A stretch of 64,000 nucleotides of DNA, from the NCBI GenBank assembly GCA_012270555.1, contig JAAXIC010000018.1, positions 1 through 64,000 on the forward strand. The letters run 5' to 3'. Shown here piece after piece: positions 51,043-60,014 of this stretch. A model generated the notes under the pieces. It did no database searches, was not told the origin of the DNA, and was given only the letters and a program-made list of their open reading frames with translations. How positions within the stretch are numbered: the first letter of the stretch is position 1; every line of letters starts with the position of its first letter. Source of the stretch: Chloroflexota bacterium. Lineage in GTDB: Bacteria > Chloroflexota > UBA11872 > VXOZ01. The position numbers were made by a program, and so were the translations under genes.

Positions 51043-51169
51043 TTAGGGCGCGCAGCCGCGAATGGGCGGGCCCACGGGAATGGACAGCCCATTTCCGTAG
51101 TGGGACGCTTGAAAAACCGCGAAAAAGATGGCGCGGCGTAACCGCAAACAAGGGGGGTGTGCTATAATT

Positions 51170-51520
51170 ATGCCGATGGAAGGCTTAGAGAAAGCGAAGC
51201 TCGCAGTCGATATCATGGCCGAACACGGCGGCGCTGACATTGCGCTGCTGGACATTCGGCGTCAGACTGTTGTGGCCGATTTCTTTGTGCTGTGTTCGGC
51301 GGAGTCAACGCCGCAGTTGCGCGCGATTGTGGAGCATATCGAACAAGACTTGGACGCGCGCGGCGAGTCGCCGCTACGCAGCGAAGGCAAAGGTGAAGGT
51401 GGCTGGGTGGTGCTCGACTACGGCGACGTGATGGTGCACGTCTTCTCGAGCGACATGCGCGAGTATTACCATCTCGAGCGCCTCTGGTCGCAAGCGACGA
51501 CCATCCTGCGTGTGCAGTGA
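51170..51520 (+). CDS. rsfS: Ribosomal silencing factor RsfS
   Basis: About 116 residues from ATG 51170 (ATG 51176 is also possible). RsfS binds ribosomal protein uL14 and blocks subunit joining when nutrients are short. 'AVDIMAEHGGADIALLDIRRQTVVADFFVLCSAESTPQLRAI' and 'GGWVVLDYGDVMVHVFSSDMREYYHLERLW' are the conserved core. TATAAT (51163-51168) lies seven bases before 51176, so a leaderless start there is conceivable, although AGGGGGGTG also sits upstream. Confidence 0.94.
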   Translation: MPMEGLEKAKLAVDIMAEHGGADIALLDIRRQTVVADFFVLCSAESTPQLRAIVEHIEQDLDARGESPLRSEGKGEGGWVVLDYGDVMVHVFSSDMREYYHLERLWSQATTILRVQ

Positions 51521-51613
51521 TCCTGCGTGCCGGTGCACGACGAGAACAAGGGTAGCACACGCGGATGCTGCCAGCCCCCACCGGAGCAAAAGGGGGACGG
51601 TACGGTGATTAGA

Positions 51614-51796
51614 ATGAAACTCGCAGAAGAAGGCCACTTCGTTTGGGGTGTTGCGCTGGGAGCGTTGTGCGGCTTGCTCCTCGGCTCAGTTATCGGGACG
51701 CTGCTCGGCCACGAGAGCGTCGCGTACCTGCGCCGCACGGCCCAACGCCTGCTCGGCCGCGATGATGACGTGAATTTCGAGATCTTCGTGCAATAG
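51614..51796 (+). CDS. Short membrane-anchored hypothetical protein
   Basis: 60 residues from ATG 51614, or 89 from a GTG at 51527. One glycine-rich membrane segment ('FVWGVALGALCGLLLGSVIGTLLG', YtxH-like) is followed by 'RRTAQRLLGRDDD'. It lies behind rsfS on the same strand. Its role is unknown. Confidence 0.5.
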   Translation: MKLAEEGHFVWGVALGALCGLLLGSVIGTLLGHESVAYLRRTAQRLLGRDDDVNFEIFVQ

Positions 51797-51910
51797 ACCC
51801 CTAAGTGGCTTCCTCTTCCTATGCCGTGACCGCCTGCTGCTAAACGGTTGGTAGTGGTGCCATATCCGTGACGCGTACTAGCCACAGTCTTATCTTGAGA
51901 ATCCAACAGA

Positions 51911-51941
51911 CCGTTCGTCCTGAGCTTGTCGAAGGATGAAC
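51911..51941. repeat. Palindromic 'GAGCTTGTCGAAGG' repeat
   Basis: CCGTTCGTCC and GGATGAACGG arms surround TGAGCTTGTCGAA. It is the best-preserved palindrome of this family, lying between the small membrane protein gene and mutS2. Confidence 0.75.
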
Positions 51942-52004
51942 GGTCTGTCTCTATGCCGCACGTTGGGCCAACCCCAGCGAACGGTATTCTCTTAACTGCG
52001 CCCC

Positions 52005-54380
52005 CTACTGCGCTAGCTCGACGACGGTCGCACCGTCGCCGCCTTCCTGCGCCGGAGCGGTGCGGAAGCGGCGCACGAGCGGATGGCCGCGCAGCATCTC
52101 GTGTACGGCTGCGCGGAGCGCACCCGTGCCCTTGCCGTGGATGATGCGCACATTCTTCAAGCCGCCGTGGAGCGCCTGATCGAGATAGCGGTCAACCGTG
52201 CCGATGCTCTCCTCGGCGCGATTGCCGCGGATGTCGAGTTCAAGCGGCACCACCGGCGCGGACGGGGCGGTATCACGGTGTCTCGCTTCCGGAGCGGGCG
52301 CGCGTTCCTGAACCGCTACCAGCGTGATCTCTTCGTGAGGCACGCGGGTCTTGATCTGGCCGACCTGCACCGCCACCTGCCCCCGCGCATCCGGCACGGT
52401 GAGCACCTGCCCCGGCATTTCCCAGCCCCGCACACGCACCGTATCGCCCACGGCGAGATCTTGTGGTTCCGGCGCTTGCCGTGTCGCCCGTGCCCGCGAC
52501 CGCATTTCGCGCTGTCGTTCGCGGGCCTGTGTGGCGGTGTGCTCCAGCAGCTTGCGATTGCTGTCTACTGGCGCGGCAAAGGCTTTCGCCTGGCGCGCCA
52601 GCGCCTCGATCTGCTGCAGCAGGTCGCCCGCTTCTTCAGTCGCCTGATTCCACGCCGCAATTCTCTGTTCCGTTATCGCTTCTTCCATCTCCCGCACCCG
52701 CGCCGCCAGTTCGTCGCGCTGGGCTTCCAAATCCGTGCGGTCGTTGGCCAAGTCTTCGCGCTCGGCTTTCAGTTGCTCCGTCTCTTCCCGCAGGGAGACC
52801 ATCAGCTCGTCCACCGCCTGTTCCGTCGGACTGAACCGCGCCTCTGCCTCCGCCGCGATAGCGGGGTTGAGACCGAGCCGGCCGGCAATTTGCAGCGCGT
52901 GGCTCGTGCCCGGCATGCCGATGGAGAGCACGTACGTCGGCGCCAGCCGCTCGACGTCGAATTCGACGCTGGCGTTCTGCATGGATTCCTCCACGTGCGC
53001 CAGCGCCTTCACCGCCGAGAAGTGGCTCGTGGCCACGGTGGGAACGCGTTTATCACGCAGATACAAGAGAATTGCCTGCGCCAGCGCCGACCCTTCCTGG
53101 GGATCGGTGCCCGCGCCGAGCTCGTCGAAGAGCACCAGCGAGCGCTCGTCGGCCTCATCGAGAATGGGGATGATCTTCGAAAGATGCGATGAGAACGTGG
53201 AGAGGCTCTGCTCGATGCTCTGTTCGTCGCCAATGTCGGCGTGCACCTGCCGAAATACCGCCAGCCGCGAGCCAAGCGCCACGGGCAGGTGCAGCCCGCA
53301 CTGGCCCATGAGCGTCAACAACCCGACGGTCTTGAGCGCTACGGTCTTGCCGCCGGTGTTCGGACCCGTGATCACGAGCACATAGAAGGGCTGCTGGCGC
53401 TCCCGGTGGGGGTCTTGTCCAAGATAGACATCTATGGGGACCACCTCGCCCGTGAGTAACGGATGCTTGGCCTGACGGAAGGAGAAACGGTAGCCGGCAA
53501 CGACAGTCGGCTGTTCCGCCTTGATCGAGTCCGCGTAGCGCGCCTTTGCCAGGATGATGTCGATGGCGGCGAGCGTGCCCACGTTGTCGGTGAGTTCCTG
53601 TTGGTAGACTCCCACCTCCGTAGACAGCGCGCGCAGAATGCGGTCTACTTCCCGTTGCTCCTCGCGCTGGGCGCTGCGCCAGCGGTTGTTGATCTCTACC
53701 ACGTCCAGCGGCTCCACGAACACCGTTGCGCCACTGGCGGACTCATCATGCACGATCCCGCGGACGCGGCTGCGAAACTCCGCCTTCACCGGCAAGACAT
53801 AGCGGTCCGAGCGCAGCGTCACGATGGGGTCTTGCAAGTAGGTAAGGTACTCCGGCGCGCGTACCAGGGCTTGCATGCGGTCGAGCAGTTGGTTGTGGAT
53901 GGCGCGCACGTCCAGGCGCAGCGAACGCAGCAGCGGACTGGCGCTATCCAAGACGTCCGCATCGGGCCCGATGGCCTGTTCAATAGCCCCTTGCAAGGGA
54001 TCGCAGCGCATGATGTCCCGCGCCAAGCGGCTGAGCAGCGGAAACGATTCAGCGCGTCGCACGAGCATCTCTCGCACCATGCGCCCGCTGCGCACCGTGT
54101 CGGAGACCTCCAGCAGCGCCGCCGGGTCCAGCACGCCGCCCCGCGCGGCATAGTCAACGAGACCGCGCACGTCATGCGCCGAACCGATGGTGAAGTTCGG
54201 ATGCAGGCGCAGCAGTTCCCGCGCCTCGGCAGTTTCCACCAGCAGCGCCTCCACCACCTCCGGCTCCGTGGCCGGCATGAGCTCCTCCGCCAACGCCTTG
54301 CTGGCGGAGAAGTGCGCGTGCTCGACGAGCAGCACGCGGATCTTGGGAAATTCGAGCAGTTCGAGAGTCTTAGGATTCAT
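52005..54380 (-). CDS. mutS2: MutS2 (ribosome/recombination-associated Smr-domain ATPase)
   Basis: 791 residues from the ATG at 54380. The MutS-like core and ABC ATPase have Walker A 'ITGPNTGGKTVALKTVGLL', 'STFSSHLSKI' and Walker B 'LVLFDELGAGTDPQEGSAL'. A long coiled coil ('LREETEQLKAEREDLAND...') and a KOW-like segment ('GDTVRVRGWEMPGQVL') follow. The C-terminal Smr nuclease domain has 'LELDIRGNRAEE' and 'IHGKGTGALRAAV'. MutS2 either restrains recombination or splits stalled ribosomes; the sequence alone does not decide. There is no mismatch-recognition N-terminal domain. Confidence 0.95.
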   Translation of the reverse strand: MNPKTLELLEFPKIRVLLVEHAHFSASKALAEELMPATEPEVVEALLVETAEARELLRLHPNFTIGSAHDVRGLVDYAARGGVLDPAALLEVSDTVRSGRMVREMLVRRAESFPLLSRLARDIMRCDPLQGAIEQAIGPDADVLDSASPLLRSLRLDVRAIHNQLLDRMQALVRAPEYLTYLQDPIVTLRSDRYVLPVKAEFRSRVRGIVHDESASGATVFVEPLDVVEINNRWRSAQREEQREVDRILRALSTEVGVYQQELTDNVGTLAAIDIILAKARYADSIKAEQPTVVAGYRFSFRQAKHPLLTGEVVPIDVYLGQDPHRERQQPFYVLVITGPNTGGKTVALKTVGLLTLMGQCGLHLPVALGSRLAVFRQVHADIGDEQSIEQSLSTFSSHLSKIIPILDEADERSLVLFDELGAGTDPQEGSALAQAILLYLRDKRVPTVATSHFSAVKALAHVEESMQNASVEFDVERLAPTYVLSIGMPGTSHALQIAGRLGLNPAIAAEAEARFSPTEQAVDELMVSLREETEQLKAEREDLANDRTDLEAQRDELAARVREMEEAITEQRIAAWNQATEEAGDLLQQIEALARQAKAFAAPVDSNRKLLEHTATQARERQREMRSRARATRQAPEPQDLAVGDTVRVRGWEMPGQVLTVPDARGQVAVQVGQIKTRVPHEEITLVAVQERAPAPEARHRDTAPSAPVVPLELDIRGNRAEESIGTVDRYLDQALHGGLKNVRIIHGKGTGALRAAVHEMLRGHPLVRRFRTAPAQEGGDGATVVELAQ

Positions 54381-54822
54381 GGGTTTTCGTTGAGCCTCTT
54401 GTCCGTCGTTCCGGTAAGTGTTGCGTATTCGTTGACAGAATCTCCTGCCCACTAGACAGCGTATGTCATTCCGAGAGAAGCGAGGAATCTAGGGCCCATG
54501 CTCTACACAGTCCGCAGTCCCAGCACACGAGATTCCTCACTCCGCTGCGCTGCGTTCGGAATGACATGTGCAATGGCATATACGACGCTAGAGTCACCAC
54601 GCTCTCTACCAAGACTGTCAACGAATTACCTGACATCTACAATTCCCACGCAAAGCCTGCGCCGTGCTCGATACGAAGTATCGACTGATTCGGGGTGGAA
54701 AGCTATCTTCTCTTTATTATCGCAGGATTCTGCTTGTGCGCGAGCGGCGCATGGCAAGCGCAAGCTGCGGGCACTACCAACTCATTCCCCGAACTAAACC
54801 TAAACCGACCCAAACGCTTCCC
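54381..54822. other. Gap with one MITE-like element, no gene
   Basis: The 440-base space between mutS2 and the GMC oxidoreductase gene holds a TGTCATTCCGA inverted-repeat element (54468-54568). No plausible gene was found. Confidence 0.5.
54468..54568. repeat. MITE-like inverted repeat with TGTCATTCCGA ends
   Basis: Begins ATGTCATTCCGAGAGAAG and ends TTCGGAATGACAT, with inner repeats GAGGAATCTAG and GAGATTCCTC. It is about 100 bases and closely related to 10859-10988. Confidence 0.7.
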
Positions 54823-56334
54823 TCAAGTGAGCATGGCGACGATCCGCTCGGCGACCATGAGCGTCGGCAGGTTGGTGTTGGCGCGCGGGACGGTGGGCAT
54901 GATGGAGGCGTCGACGACGTGGAGGCCTTCCAGGTTGTGAACTCTGCCCATTGGGTCGACCACGGCGTCGGGGTCGGAGGCCGGGCCCATTCTGCAGGTG
55001 CCGGCCGGATGGAAGTAATGCAGGCTGTTGCGGCGCAGGTCCTCGGCGGCAACCATGCCGGCGGTTTCGTCAAGCTCCTGCCCGATCAGATCGGCGAACG
55101 GTCGCTGGCGGGCGACCTCTCTGGTTAGCCTTACGCCGTCCAGCAGCACCGCCAGATCATGGTCGCTGGGATCGGTGAAGTAGCCGGTGTCGATCACCGG
55201 ATTGCGCTGCGGGTTGCTGTCGCGCAGCGTCAGCCGGCCGCGGGACTGCGGCGCCATGAGCGCCACGTACAGCTTGCACTCCCAGCGTCCGTCTGCGTCG
55301 GGCGCCGCAGCCGTGAGCGGCGCAAGGTGCAGATCGAAGGCCTCATCACAATAGCTGCTGCGCGCCTTGGCCAGGCTCTGCTCCGTGAAGACGGTCTTGC
55401 CGTCTGCGATGAAGCCGTCCGTCAAGGAATTGAAGAGCTCTGTGCCGTGGTGCGTCATGGTGACGCCCGGATGGTCGTGCAAGTTGCGCCCCACGCCGGG
55501 CAGATCGAGCCGCACGGGGATGCCGAGTGAGGCGAGTTCGTCCGCCGGGCCAATGCCGGAGCGCAGCAGGATGGCGGGCGACCCGTACGCGCCCGCGCAC
55601 AAGAAGATCCGCGCCGCCGCGACGGTTGCCGCTTGTCCGTCGCGGATAAAACTAACCGAAACCGCCTGCGAGCCGCGCAGGTTTATTTTGTCTACAAGGG
55701 CGTCGTCCACTATGGTGAAATTGCTCTGCGACCGCACCGGGTCGAGATAGGCGAGCGCCGTGCTCCAGCGGATGCCCTCGTGGTTGTTCACCGGCGCCAG
55801 CGCCGCGCCCACGTCTTCGTCCAAGTCGTTCAGGTCCGCCGTTCTGGGAATGCCGGTCGCAATCATGGCTTCCAGGCACGCGCCGTGGAAGGGAGTCACC
55901 TCTGCTGGTGCGTACTCGCGCACACGCAGCCTGGTCATCGCCCGCTCGAAGTAAGGAAGCACCTCCGCCGTCGACCAGCCCTCGTTGCCGGCGTTTGCCC
56001 AGCCGTCGTAGTCGGCGCGGCTGCCCCAAATGGCGATACAGCCGTTGTGCGCCGAGCAGCCGCCGATGACTTTGGCGCGCTGGAGTTCGTGGTTCGGTTG
56101 GCCGTGCTGTGCGGCGCTGGTGAACGACCAGTCGTGGGTACTCGCAAGCACGCGACCGTCCAGCAAATCGTCCGGCCAGCGGTCTTCGCGTAGGTGACCG
56201 TAATCCGGGCCGGCTTCCAGGAGCAGCACCGACCGGTCGCCGCGCTCGGCAAGCAGGCCCGCCACGGCCGCTCCGGCCGTGCCGCCGCCGATGACGACCG
56301 TGTCCGCGTAACGAGGTATGTGTGACGTGCGCAT
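54823..56334 (-). CDS. GMC-family FAD-dependent oxidoreductase
   Basis: 503 residues, the choline dehydrogenase/alcohol oxidase family. The FAD Rossmann motif is 'VVIGGGTAGAAVAGLLAE...LLLEAG'. Further marks are 'KVIGGCSAHNGCIAIWG', 'GAYGSPAILLRSGIGPADEL' and the catalytic histidine in 'LHYFHPAGTCRMG'. The final 'HVVDASIMPTVPRANTNLPTLMVAERI' is standard. It oxidises an alcohol of unknown identity in the cytoplasm. The start has GGGAAACGG upstream. Confidence 0.92.
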   Translation of the reverse strand: MRTSHIPRYADTVVIGGGTAGAAVAGLLAERGDRSVLLLEAGPDYGHLREDRWPDDLLDGRVLASTHDWSFTSAAQHGQPNHELQRAKVIGGCSAHNGCIAIWGSRADYDGWANAGNEGWSTAEVLPYFERAMTRLRVREYAPAEVTPFHGACLEAMIATGIPRTADLNDLDEDVGAALAPVNNHEGIRWSTALAYLDPVRSQSNFTIVDDALVDKINLRGSQAVSVSFIRDGQAATVAAARIFLCAGAYGSPAILLRSGIGPADELASLGIPVRLDLPGVGRNLHDHPGVTMTHHGTELFNSLTDGFIADGKTVFTEQSLAKARSSYCDEAFDLHLAPLTAAAPDADGRWECKLYVALMAPQSRGRLTLRDSNPQRNPVIDTGYFTDPSDHDLAVLLDGVRLTREVARQRPFADLIGQELDETAGMVAAEDLRRNSLHYFHPAGTCRMGPASDPDAVVDPMGRVHNLEGLHVVDASIMPTVPRANTNLPTLMVAERIVAMLT

Positions 56335-56532
56335 CCGTTTCCCAGGTTTGAAGCTAGACCGCTTAGTTCAACAGGGGGATTCTAGCATACGAGAAGGGTA
56401 AATCGAGACCGCAGACATCCAAAGACTTTCCCCAAAGCCAAAGCGCATCGCCAACGGCATGCCGCTTCACTATGACCGCGCAACTTTGGGTATACTATCG
56501 CCAAGAGAATGTGTACGCATGAGGAGGTGGCT

Positions 56533-57912
56533 ATGGGACAGCGGCACAACGAAGGGGGCGTTGCGACAGAGCTGGAATCAGGTTCGCCCCCAACCATTGC
56601 GACTGCCGAGCTATTTGCAGAGGCGTCCCAATATATGCCGGGTGGCACGTCGCGGCTGCACTACTACTATCAGCCGTATCCTATCTATGCGCAAAGCGGG
56701 AACGGCTGCTACCTGACCGACGTTGAGGGTGTGGAACGCGTCGACTACCTCAACAATATGACCGCGCTCATTCACGGCCACGCCAATCCGGTGATAAACC
56801 TGGCTATCTTTCACCAACTCCAGCGCGGTACAGCCTTTTCCGAACCGGCCGAGCCGGAGTTGGAGCTTGCCCGTCTGCTGGTGGAGCGAGTGCCTTCCTT
56901 GGAAAAAATTCGCTTTGCCAACTCCGGCTCTGAAGCGATAATGCTCGCGGTCAAGCTGGCGCGGGCGTATACGGGACGCAGCCGCATCGCGAAGTTCGAG
57001 GGCTTCTACCACGGCTATTATGACTACGTGCAGGTGAGTTATTCTTCCCAGCCGGACTCATGGGGCCCCGCCACCGCGCCCCACAGCGTGGCGAGCAGCG
57101 GCGGACTGGCGGAATCGGTTGAGTCCGACGTATTGACTCTGCCCTACAACGATAAAGAGTCCGTGATTCGCCTGCTGGAGCAACACGGTACCGAGATTGC
57201 GGGGCTGCTCTATGACCCACTCTGCAACCGCGCCGGCTTTCCGCTGCCGCAGGATGACTTCCTGGGGTTCCTGCGCGAAATCACCCGCGACTACGGCATC
57301 GTGCTCATCTCCGACGAGGTGATCAGTTTCCGCGTGAGCTACCAGGGCGGCGCGGCGCGCTTCGGCGGCGACCCCGATCTCACCGTCTTTGGCAAGATTA
57401 TTGGCGGCGGACTGCCGATTGGCGCGGTGGGCGGCAAAGCCGAGATCATGGCGCTGCTTGATCCCACCGAGGGGCCGCCGGTGCTCGCCTCCGGCGGCAC
57501 ATTCAGCGGCAACCCGCTCTCGACGATCGCCGGTTATGCCGCGCTCGCCCAACTCACACCGGAAGCGTACACACGCCTGGAAGTCCTGGGCGATGATCTG
57601 CGCACACGCGCCAATGCGGTCTTTGCCGCTGCGGGCGTACCGGGCCAGGTCAGCGGTGCGGGTTCGCTCATTCTCGTGGTGCCGACGGACGCGCCGATTG
57701 TGAACTACCGCAGCATTCCCAAAGGACCGGAAACGGAAGCGCGTATGCGCGGTCTCCATCGCGGCCTCATGGATGCCGGTGACCGCGACGAAGTCGGCAT
57801 TATCGTTTCCAAAGAGGGCCTGGGGGCGCTTTCTACACCCATGGGACAGGTAGAGGTTGACCGCTTCATTGTTGCCCTGGAACACGCGGTCCAGCAGGTG
57901 GCCGGTGTTTAG
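56533..57912 (+). CDS. Class III PLP aminotransferase (glutamate-1-semialdehyde aminomutase-like)
   Basis: 459 residues from the ATG at 56533, just after GAGGAGGTGG. Fold-type I marks are 'FANSGSEAIMLAVKLARAYTGR', 'FEGFYHGYYDYVQVSY', 'LISDEVISFR' and the Schiff-base lysine in 'VFGKIIGGGLPIGAVGG'. The closest named relative is HemL, but no other haem genes are nearby, and isolated members of this group act on amino acids or amines. The HAD gene follows after about 20 bases, suggesting an operon. Confidence 0.9.
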   Translation: MGQRHNEGGVATELESGSPPTIATAELFAEASQYMPGGTSRLHYYYQPYPIYAQSGNGCYLTDVEGVERVDYLNNMTALIHGHANPVINLAIFHQLQRGTAFSEPAEPELELARLLVERVPSLEKIRFANSGSEAIMLAVKLARAYTGRSRIAKFEGFYHGYYDYVQVSYSSQPDSWGPATAPHSVASSGGLAESVESDVLTLPYNDKESVIRLLEQHGTEIAGLLYDPLCNRAGFPLPQDDFLGFLREITRDYGIVLISDEVISFRVSYQGGAARFGGDPDLTVFGKIIGGGLPIGAVGGKAEIMALLDPTEGPPVLASGGTFSGNPLSTIAGYAALAQLTPEAYTRLEVLGDDLRTRANAVFAAAGVPGQVSGAGSLILVVPTDAPIVNYRSIPKGPETEARMRGLHRGLMDAGDRDEVGIIVSKEGLGALSTPMGQVEVDRFIVALEHAVQQVAGV

Positions 57913-57930
57913 CCATCGGCTCAAGAGCGC

Positions 57931-58692
57931 GTGATGCCTGCGTCGCCGCGGTACACCGCCGTACTTACCGACATCGACGGTACGCTCGCGCCCTATGGGG
58001 TGCCGCCCCCGGCTCCGGTGGTCGCCGGGCTATCCGCCGTGGCAGAGCGGTGTCACGTGGGACTCATTTCCAGCCGGGATTTCCACTACGTCAACGCTAT
58101 GGCGGGGCGCTTCGGTCTCACAGGCCTGCAGGTAGCCGACGGCGGCGCCCGCATCTTTCGTGCTGAGACCCTGGAGACGCTCGACTGCATCTTCCTAGAA
58201 CGCGAGGACGCTCAAACCTTGCTGGACGCCGTAGCGCAGACCGACTACACCTTTTCGGCTGTTGATGATACGACGGTAATTGAGGCCGTGGGGGACATTC
58301 GCCACTGGCGCATCACGCGCGTTACGGTCTTGCCGGTGCCCACGGCGGATCTGCCGCGCTTTGAGGAACTCTTTGGCCCGGAGCGCCCCGTGCACGTGAC
58401 GCGCTTTCCCTATGAACCCGGTAGAACGTGGGGAGTGGATGTCACGCACAAGCTCGGCACTAAGGCGACCGCCGTCCACCGCTACGCGCGCCTGCTCGGC
58501 ACGACGCCTGCGCAAATCATCGGCATCGGCGACGGCCCAAACGACGTGGAATTTCTCCAGGAGTGCGGCCTGCGTATCGCCATGGGCAACGCCCACCCCG
58601 ACCTCAAAGCCATCGCCCACTGGATCGCCCCCGACGTCACCGAGCACGGCATTCTGGCGGCGCTGGAACGGTATCGCGATTGCCTAGACTAG
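57931..58692 (+). CDS. HAD phosphatase (Cof/SPP-like)
   Basis: 253 residues (GTG 57931 or ATG 57934). Motif I 'LTDIDGTLAPYG', 'LISSRDF', a C2-type alpha/beta cap and motif IV 'IGIGDGPNDVEFLQECGLRIAMGNA' place it with sugar-phosphate or mannosyl-3-phosphoglycerate phosphatases. It is probably co-transcribed with the aminotransferase. Its substrate is unknown. Confidence 0.87.
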   Translation: MMPASPRYTAVLTDIDGTLAPYGVPPPAPVVAGLSAVAERCHVGLISSRDFHYVNAMAGRFGLTGLQVADGGARIFRAETLETLDCIFLEREDAQTLLDAVAQTDYTFSAVDDTTVIEAVGDIRHWRITRVTVLPVPTADLPRFEELFGPERPVHVTRFPYEPGRTWGVDVTHKLGTKATAVHRYARLLGTTPAQIIGIGDGPNDVEFLQECGLRIAMGNAHPDLKAIAHWIAPDVTEHGILAALERYRDCLD

Positions 58693-58699
58693 GTACGGT

Positions 58700-58770
58700 C
58701 CCGTCACTCCGGCGGAAGCCGGAGTCCAGACGATTGCGAAGATGGATTCCGGCGAAAGCCGGAATGACGG
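58700..58770. repeat. Two palindromic repeats of the 'ATTCC(G/C)GC' family
   Basis: 'ACTCCGGCGGAAGCCGGAGT' (about 58705-58725) and 'GATTCCGGCGAAAGCCGGAAT' (about 58743-58766, inverted). These are relatives of the repeat block inside uvrA. Confidence 0.8.
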
Positions 58771-58855
58771 ACAAAGAGTTCCCATCGCAAAACGACCTAA
58801 ACGCATCTTGAGTGTGTATTGACACAACGTCCCGCCAAGGTGAACGTGTCTGGAG

Positions 58856-60004
58856 TTATGGGAATGATTTCGAGCCACTTGCCAGCAACTCCGCAATCTC
58901 AGCCGCGTCCCTCTTGCGCAGGCGTTTTGCCACCGTGATTGGCGTGTCGCCTTTGCCATTTGCTGCCGCTGGATTGGCGCCCCTTTCCAGCAGCAGCGCC
59001 ACTGCCTCCACGCGACCGGCGCGGACGGCGTCGCAGAGCGGCGTGTCGCCCTTTTCGTCGGCAGCATCGATGGCTGCGCCGTGGGCCAGCAGCATCTCCA
59101 TGCTGGCGAGAAAACCAGCGGTGGCCGCCCGGTGGAGGGCGGTCTTCCCTTTGTAGTCGCGGACGTTCACGTCGGCGCCAAGCTCCAGCAGCGCCTGTAA
59201 CTTCTCCGGGTGCTCTCCTTTGTCGCCCCGGCTTGCGACTACCAGCGGTGGCCAACCGGGACGGCCGGTATTGACGTCGTATCCGTGGGCAACTGCCAAC
59301 TCCGCTAGTTCTCGATTTTGGGAGGGGTCTGCCAGCGGGAGCAGGCTGGCATCTGCGCCGTGCTGCAAGAGCAGTTGAGCGAGGTCAGTGCGGCTCCGGC
59401 CCACCGCGATGCCGAGCAGGCGGCCGCTGTGCCGGCGCACCTCCGCGCCCCGTGCCAGCAGCAACGCCACCGTCTCAGCGGAGCCGCCGCTGACCGCATA
59501 CACGAGGGGTGTGGCCCAGTCGTTGGACATGGGATCAAAGACCAGGCGCGAGCCCTCCGTCTCCTGCATGTCGTGCTGCGGCTTGGCGCGCTCCAGTAGT
59601 GAAGGATCGGCGTCTAGGAAGCCGGCAACCGCCGCCGTATCGCCCAGATAGGCCGCCGTGTGGATGCCCACGCGCGCGCCTTTCGCCAGCAAATACTCCG
59701 CAATGGCGTGCCGCTGCTTGGCTCTGGCGACGCAGTAGCAGCTAATCTCCACGTAATGCTCGCTGTAGTGGCAGGCGCTGGCGTTCACGTCGGCGCCGCT
59801 TTCGACTAAGAATTCGGCAACCGCGAGCTTGCCCCGGTAGGCCGCCTCCCACAGCATCGTGCGCCCGTGGGAGCCGACAGTATGCAGCCAGCGCGGGTTG
59901 GCGTCGATAAACGCCCGTACCGCGTTCAAATCGCCGCGCCCGGCGGCTGCCACCACGATCTTGAGGAAGTCGCTCTGTTTGCCGGTGAGGCTAGTGCGTC
60001 CCAT
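58856..60004 (-). CDS. Ankyrin-repeat protein
   Basis: 382 residues from the ATG at 60004, with GGAGG six bases upstream. About nine ankyrin units are visible ('GRTMLWEAAYRGKLAVAEFLVESGADVNA', 'ATPLVYAVSGGSAETVALLLARGAEV', 'GKTALHRAATAGFLASMEMLLAHGAAID', 'GDTPLCDAVRAGRVEAVALLLERGANPAA'). There is no signal peptide or enzymatic domain, so it is a soluble protein-binding scaffold. It lies tail-to-tail with the HAD gene and just downstream of the Lnt-like gene. Confidence 0.9.
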   Translation of the reverse strand: MGRTSLTGKQSDFLKIVVAAAGRGDLNAVRAFIDANPRWLHTVGSHGRTMLWEAAYRGKLAVAEFLVESGADVNASACHYSEHYVEISCYCVARAKQRHAIAEYLLAKGARVGIHTAAYLGDTAAVAGFLDADPSLLERAKPQHDMQETEGSRLVFDPMSNDWATPLVYAVSGGSAETVALLLARGAEVRRHSGRLLGIAVGRSRTDLAQLLLQHGADASLLPLADPSQNRELAELAVAHGYDVNTGRPGWPPLVVASRGDKGEHPEKLQALLELGADVNVRDYKGKTALHRAATAGFLASMEMLLAHGAAIDAADEKGDTPLCDAVRAGRVEAVALLLERGANPAAANGKGDTPITVAKRLRKRDAAEIAELLASGSKSFP

Positions 60005-60014
60005 CGAAACCTCC

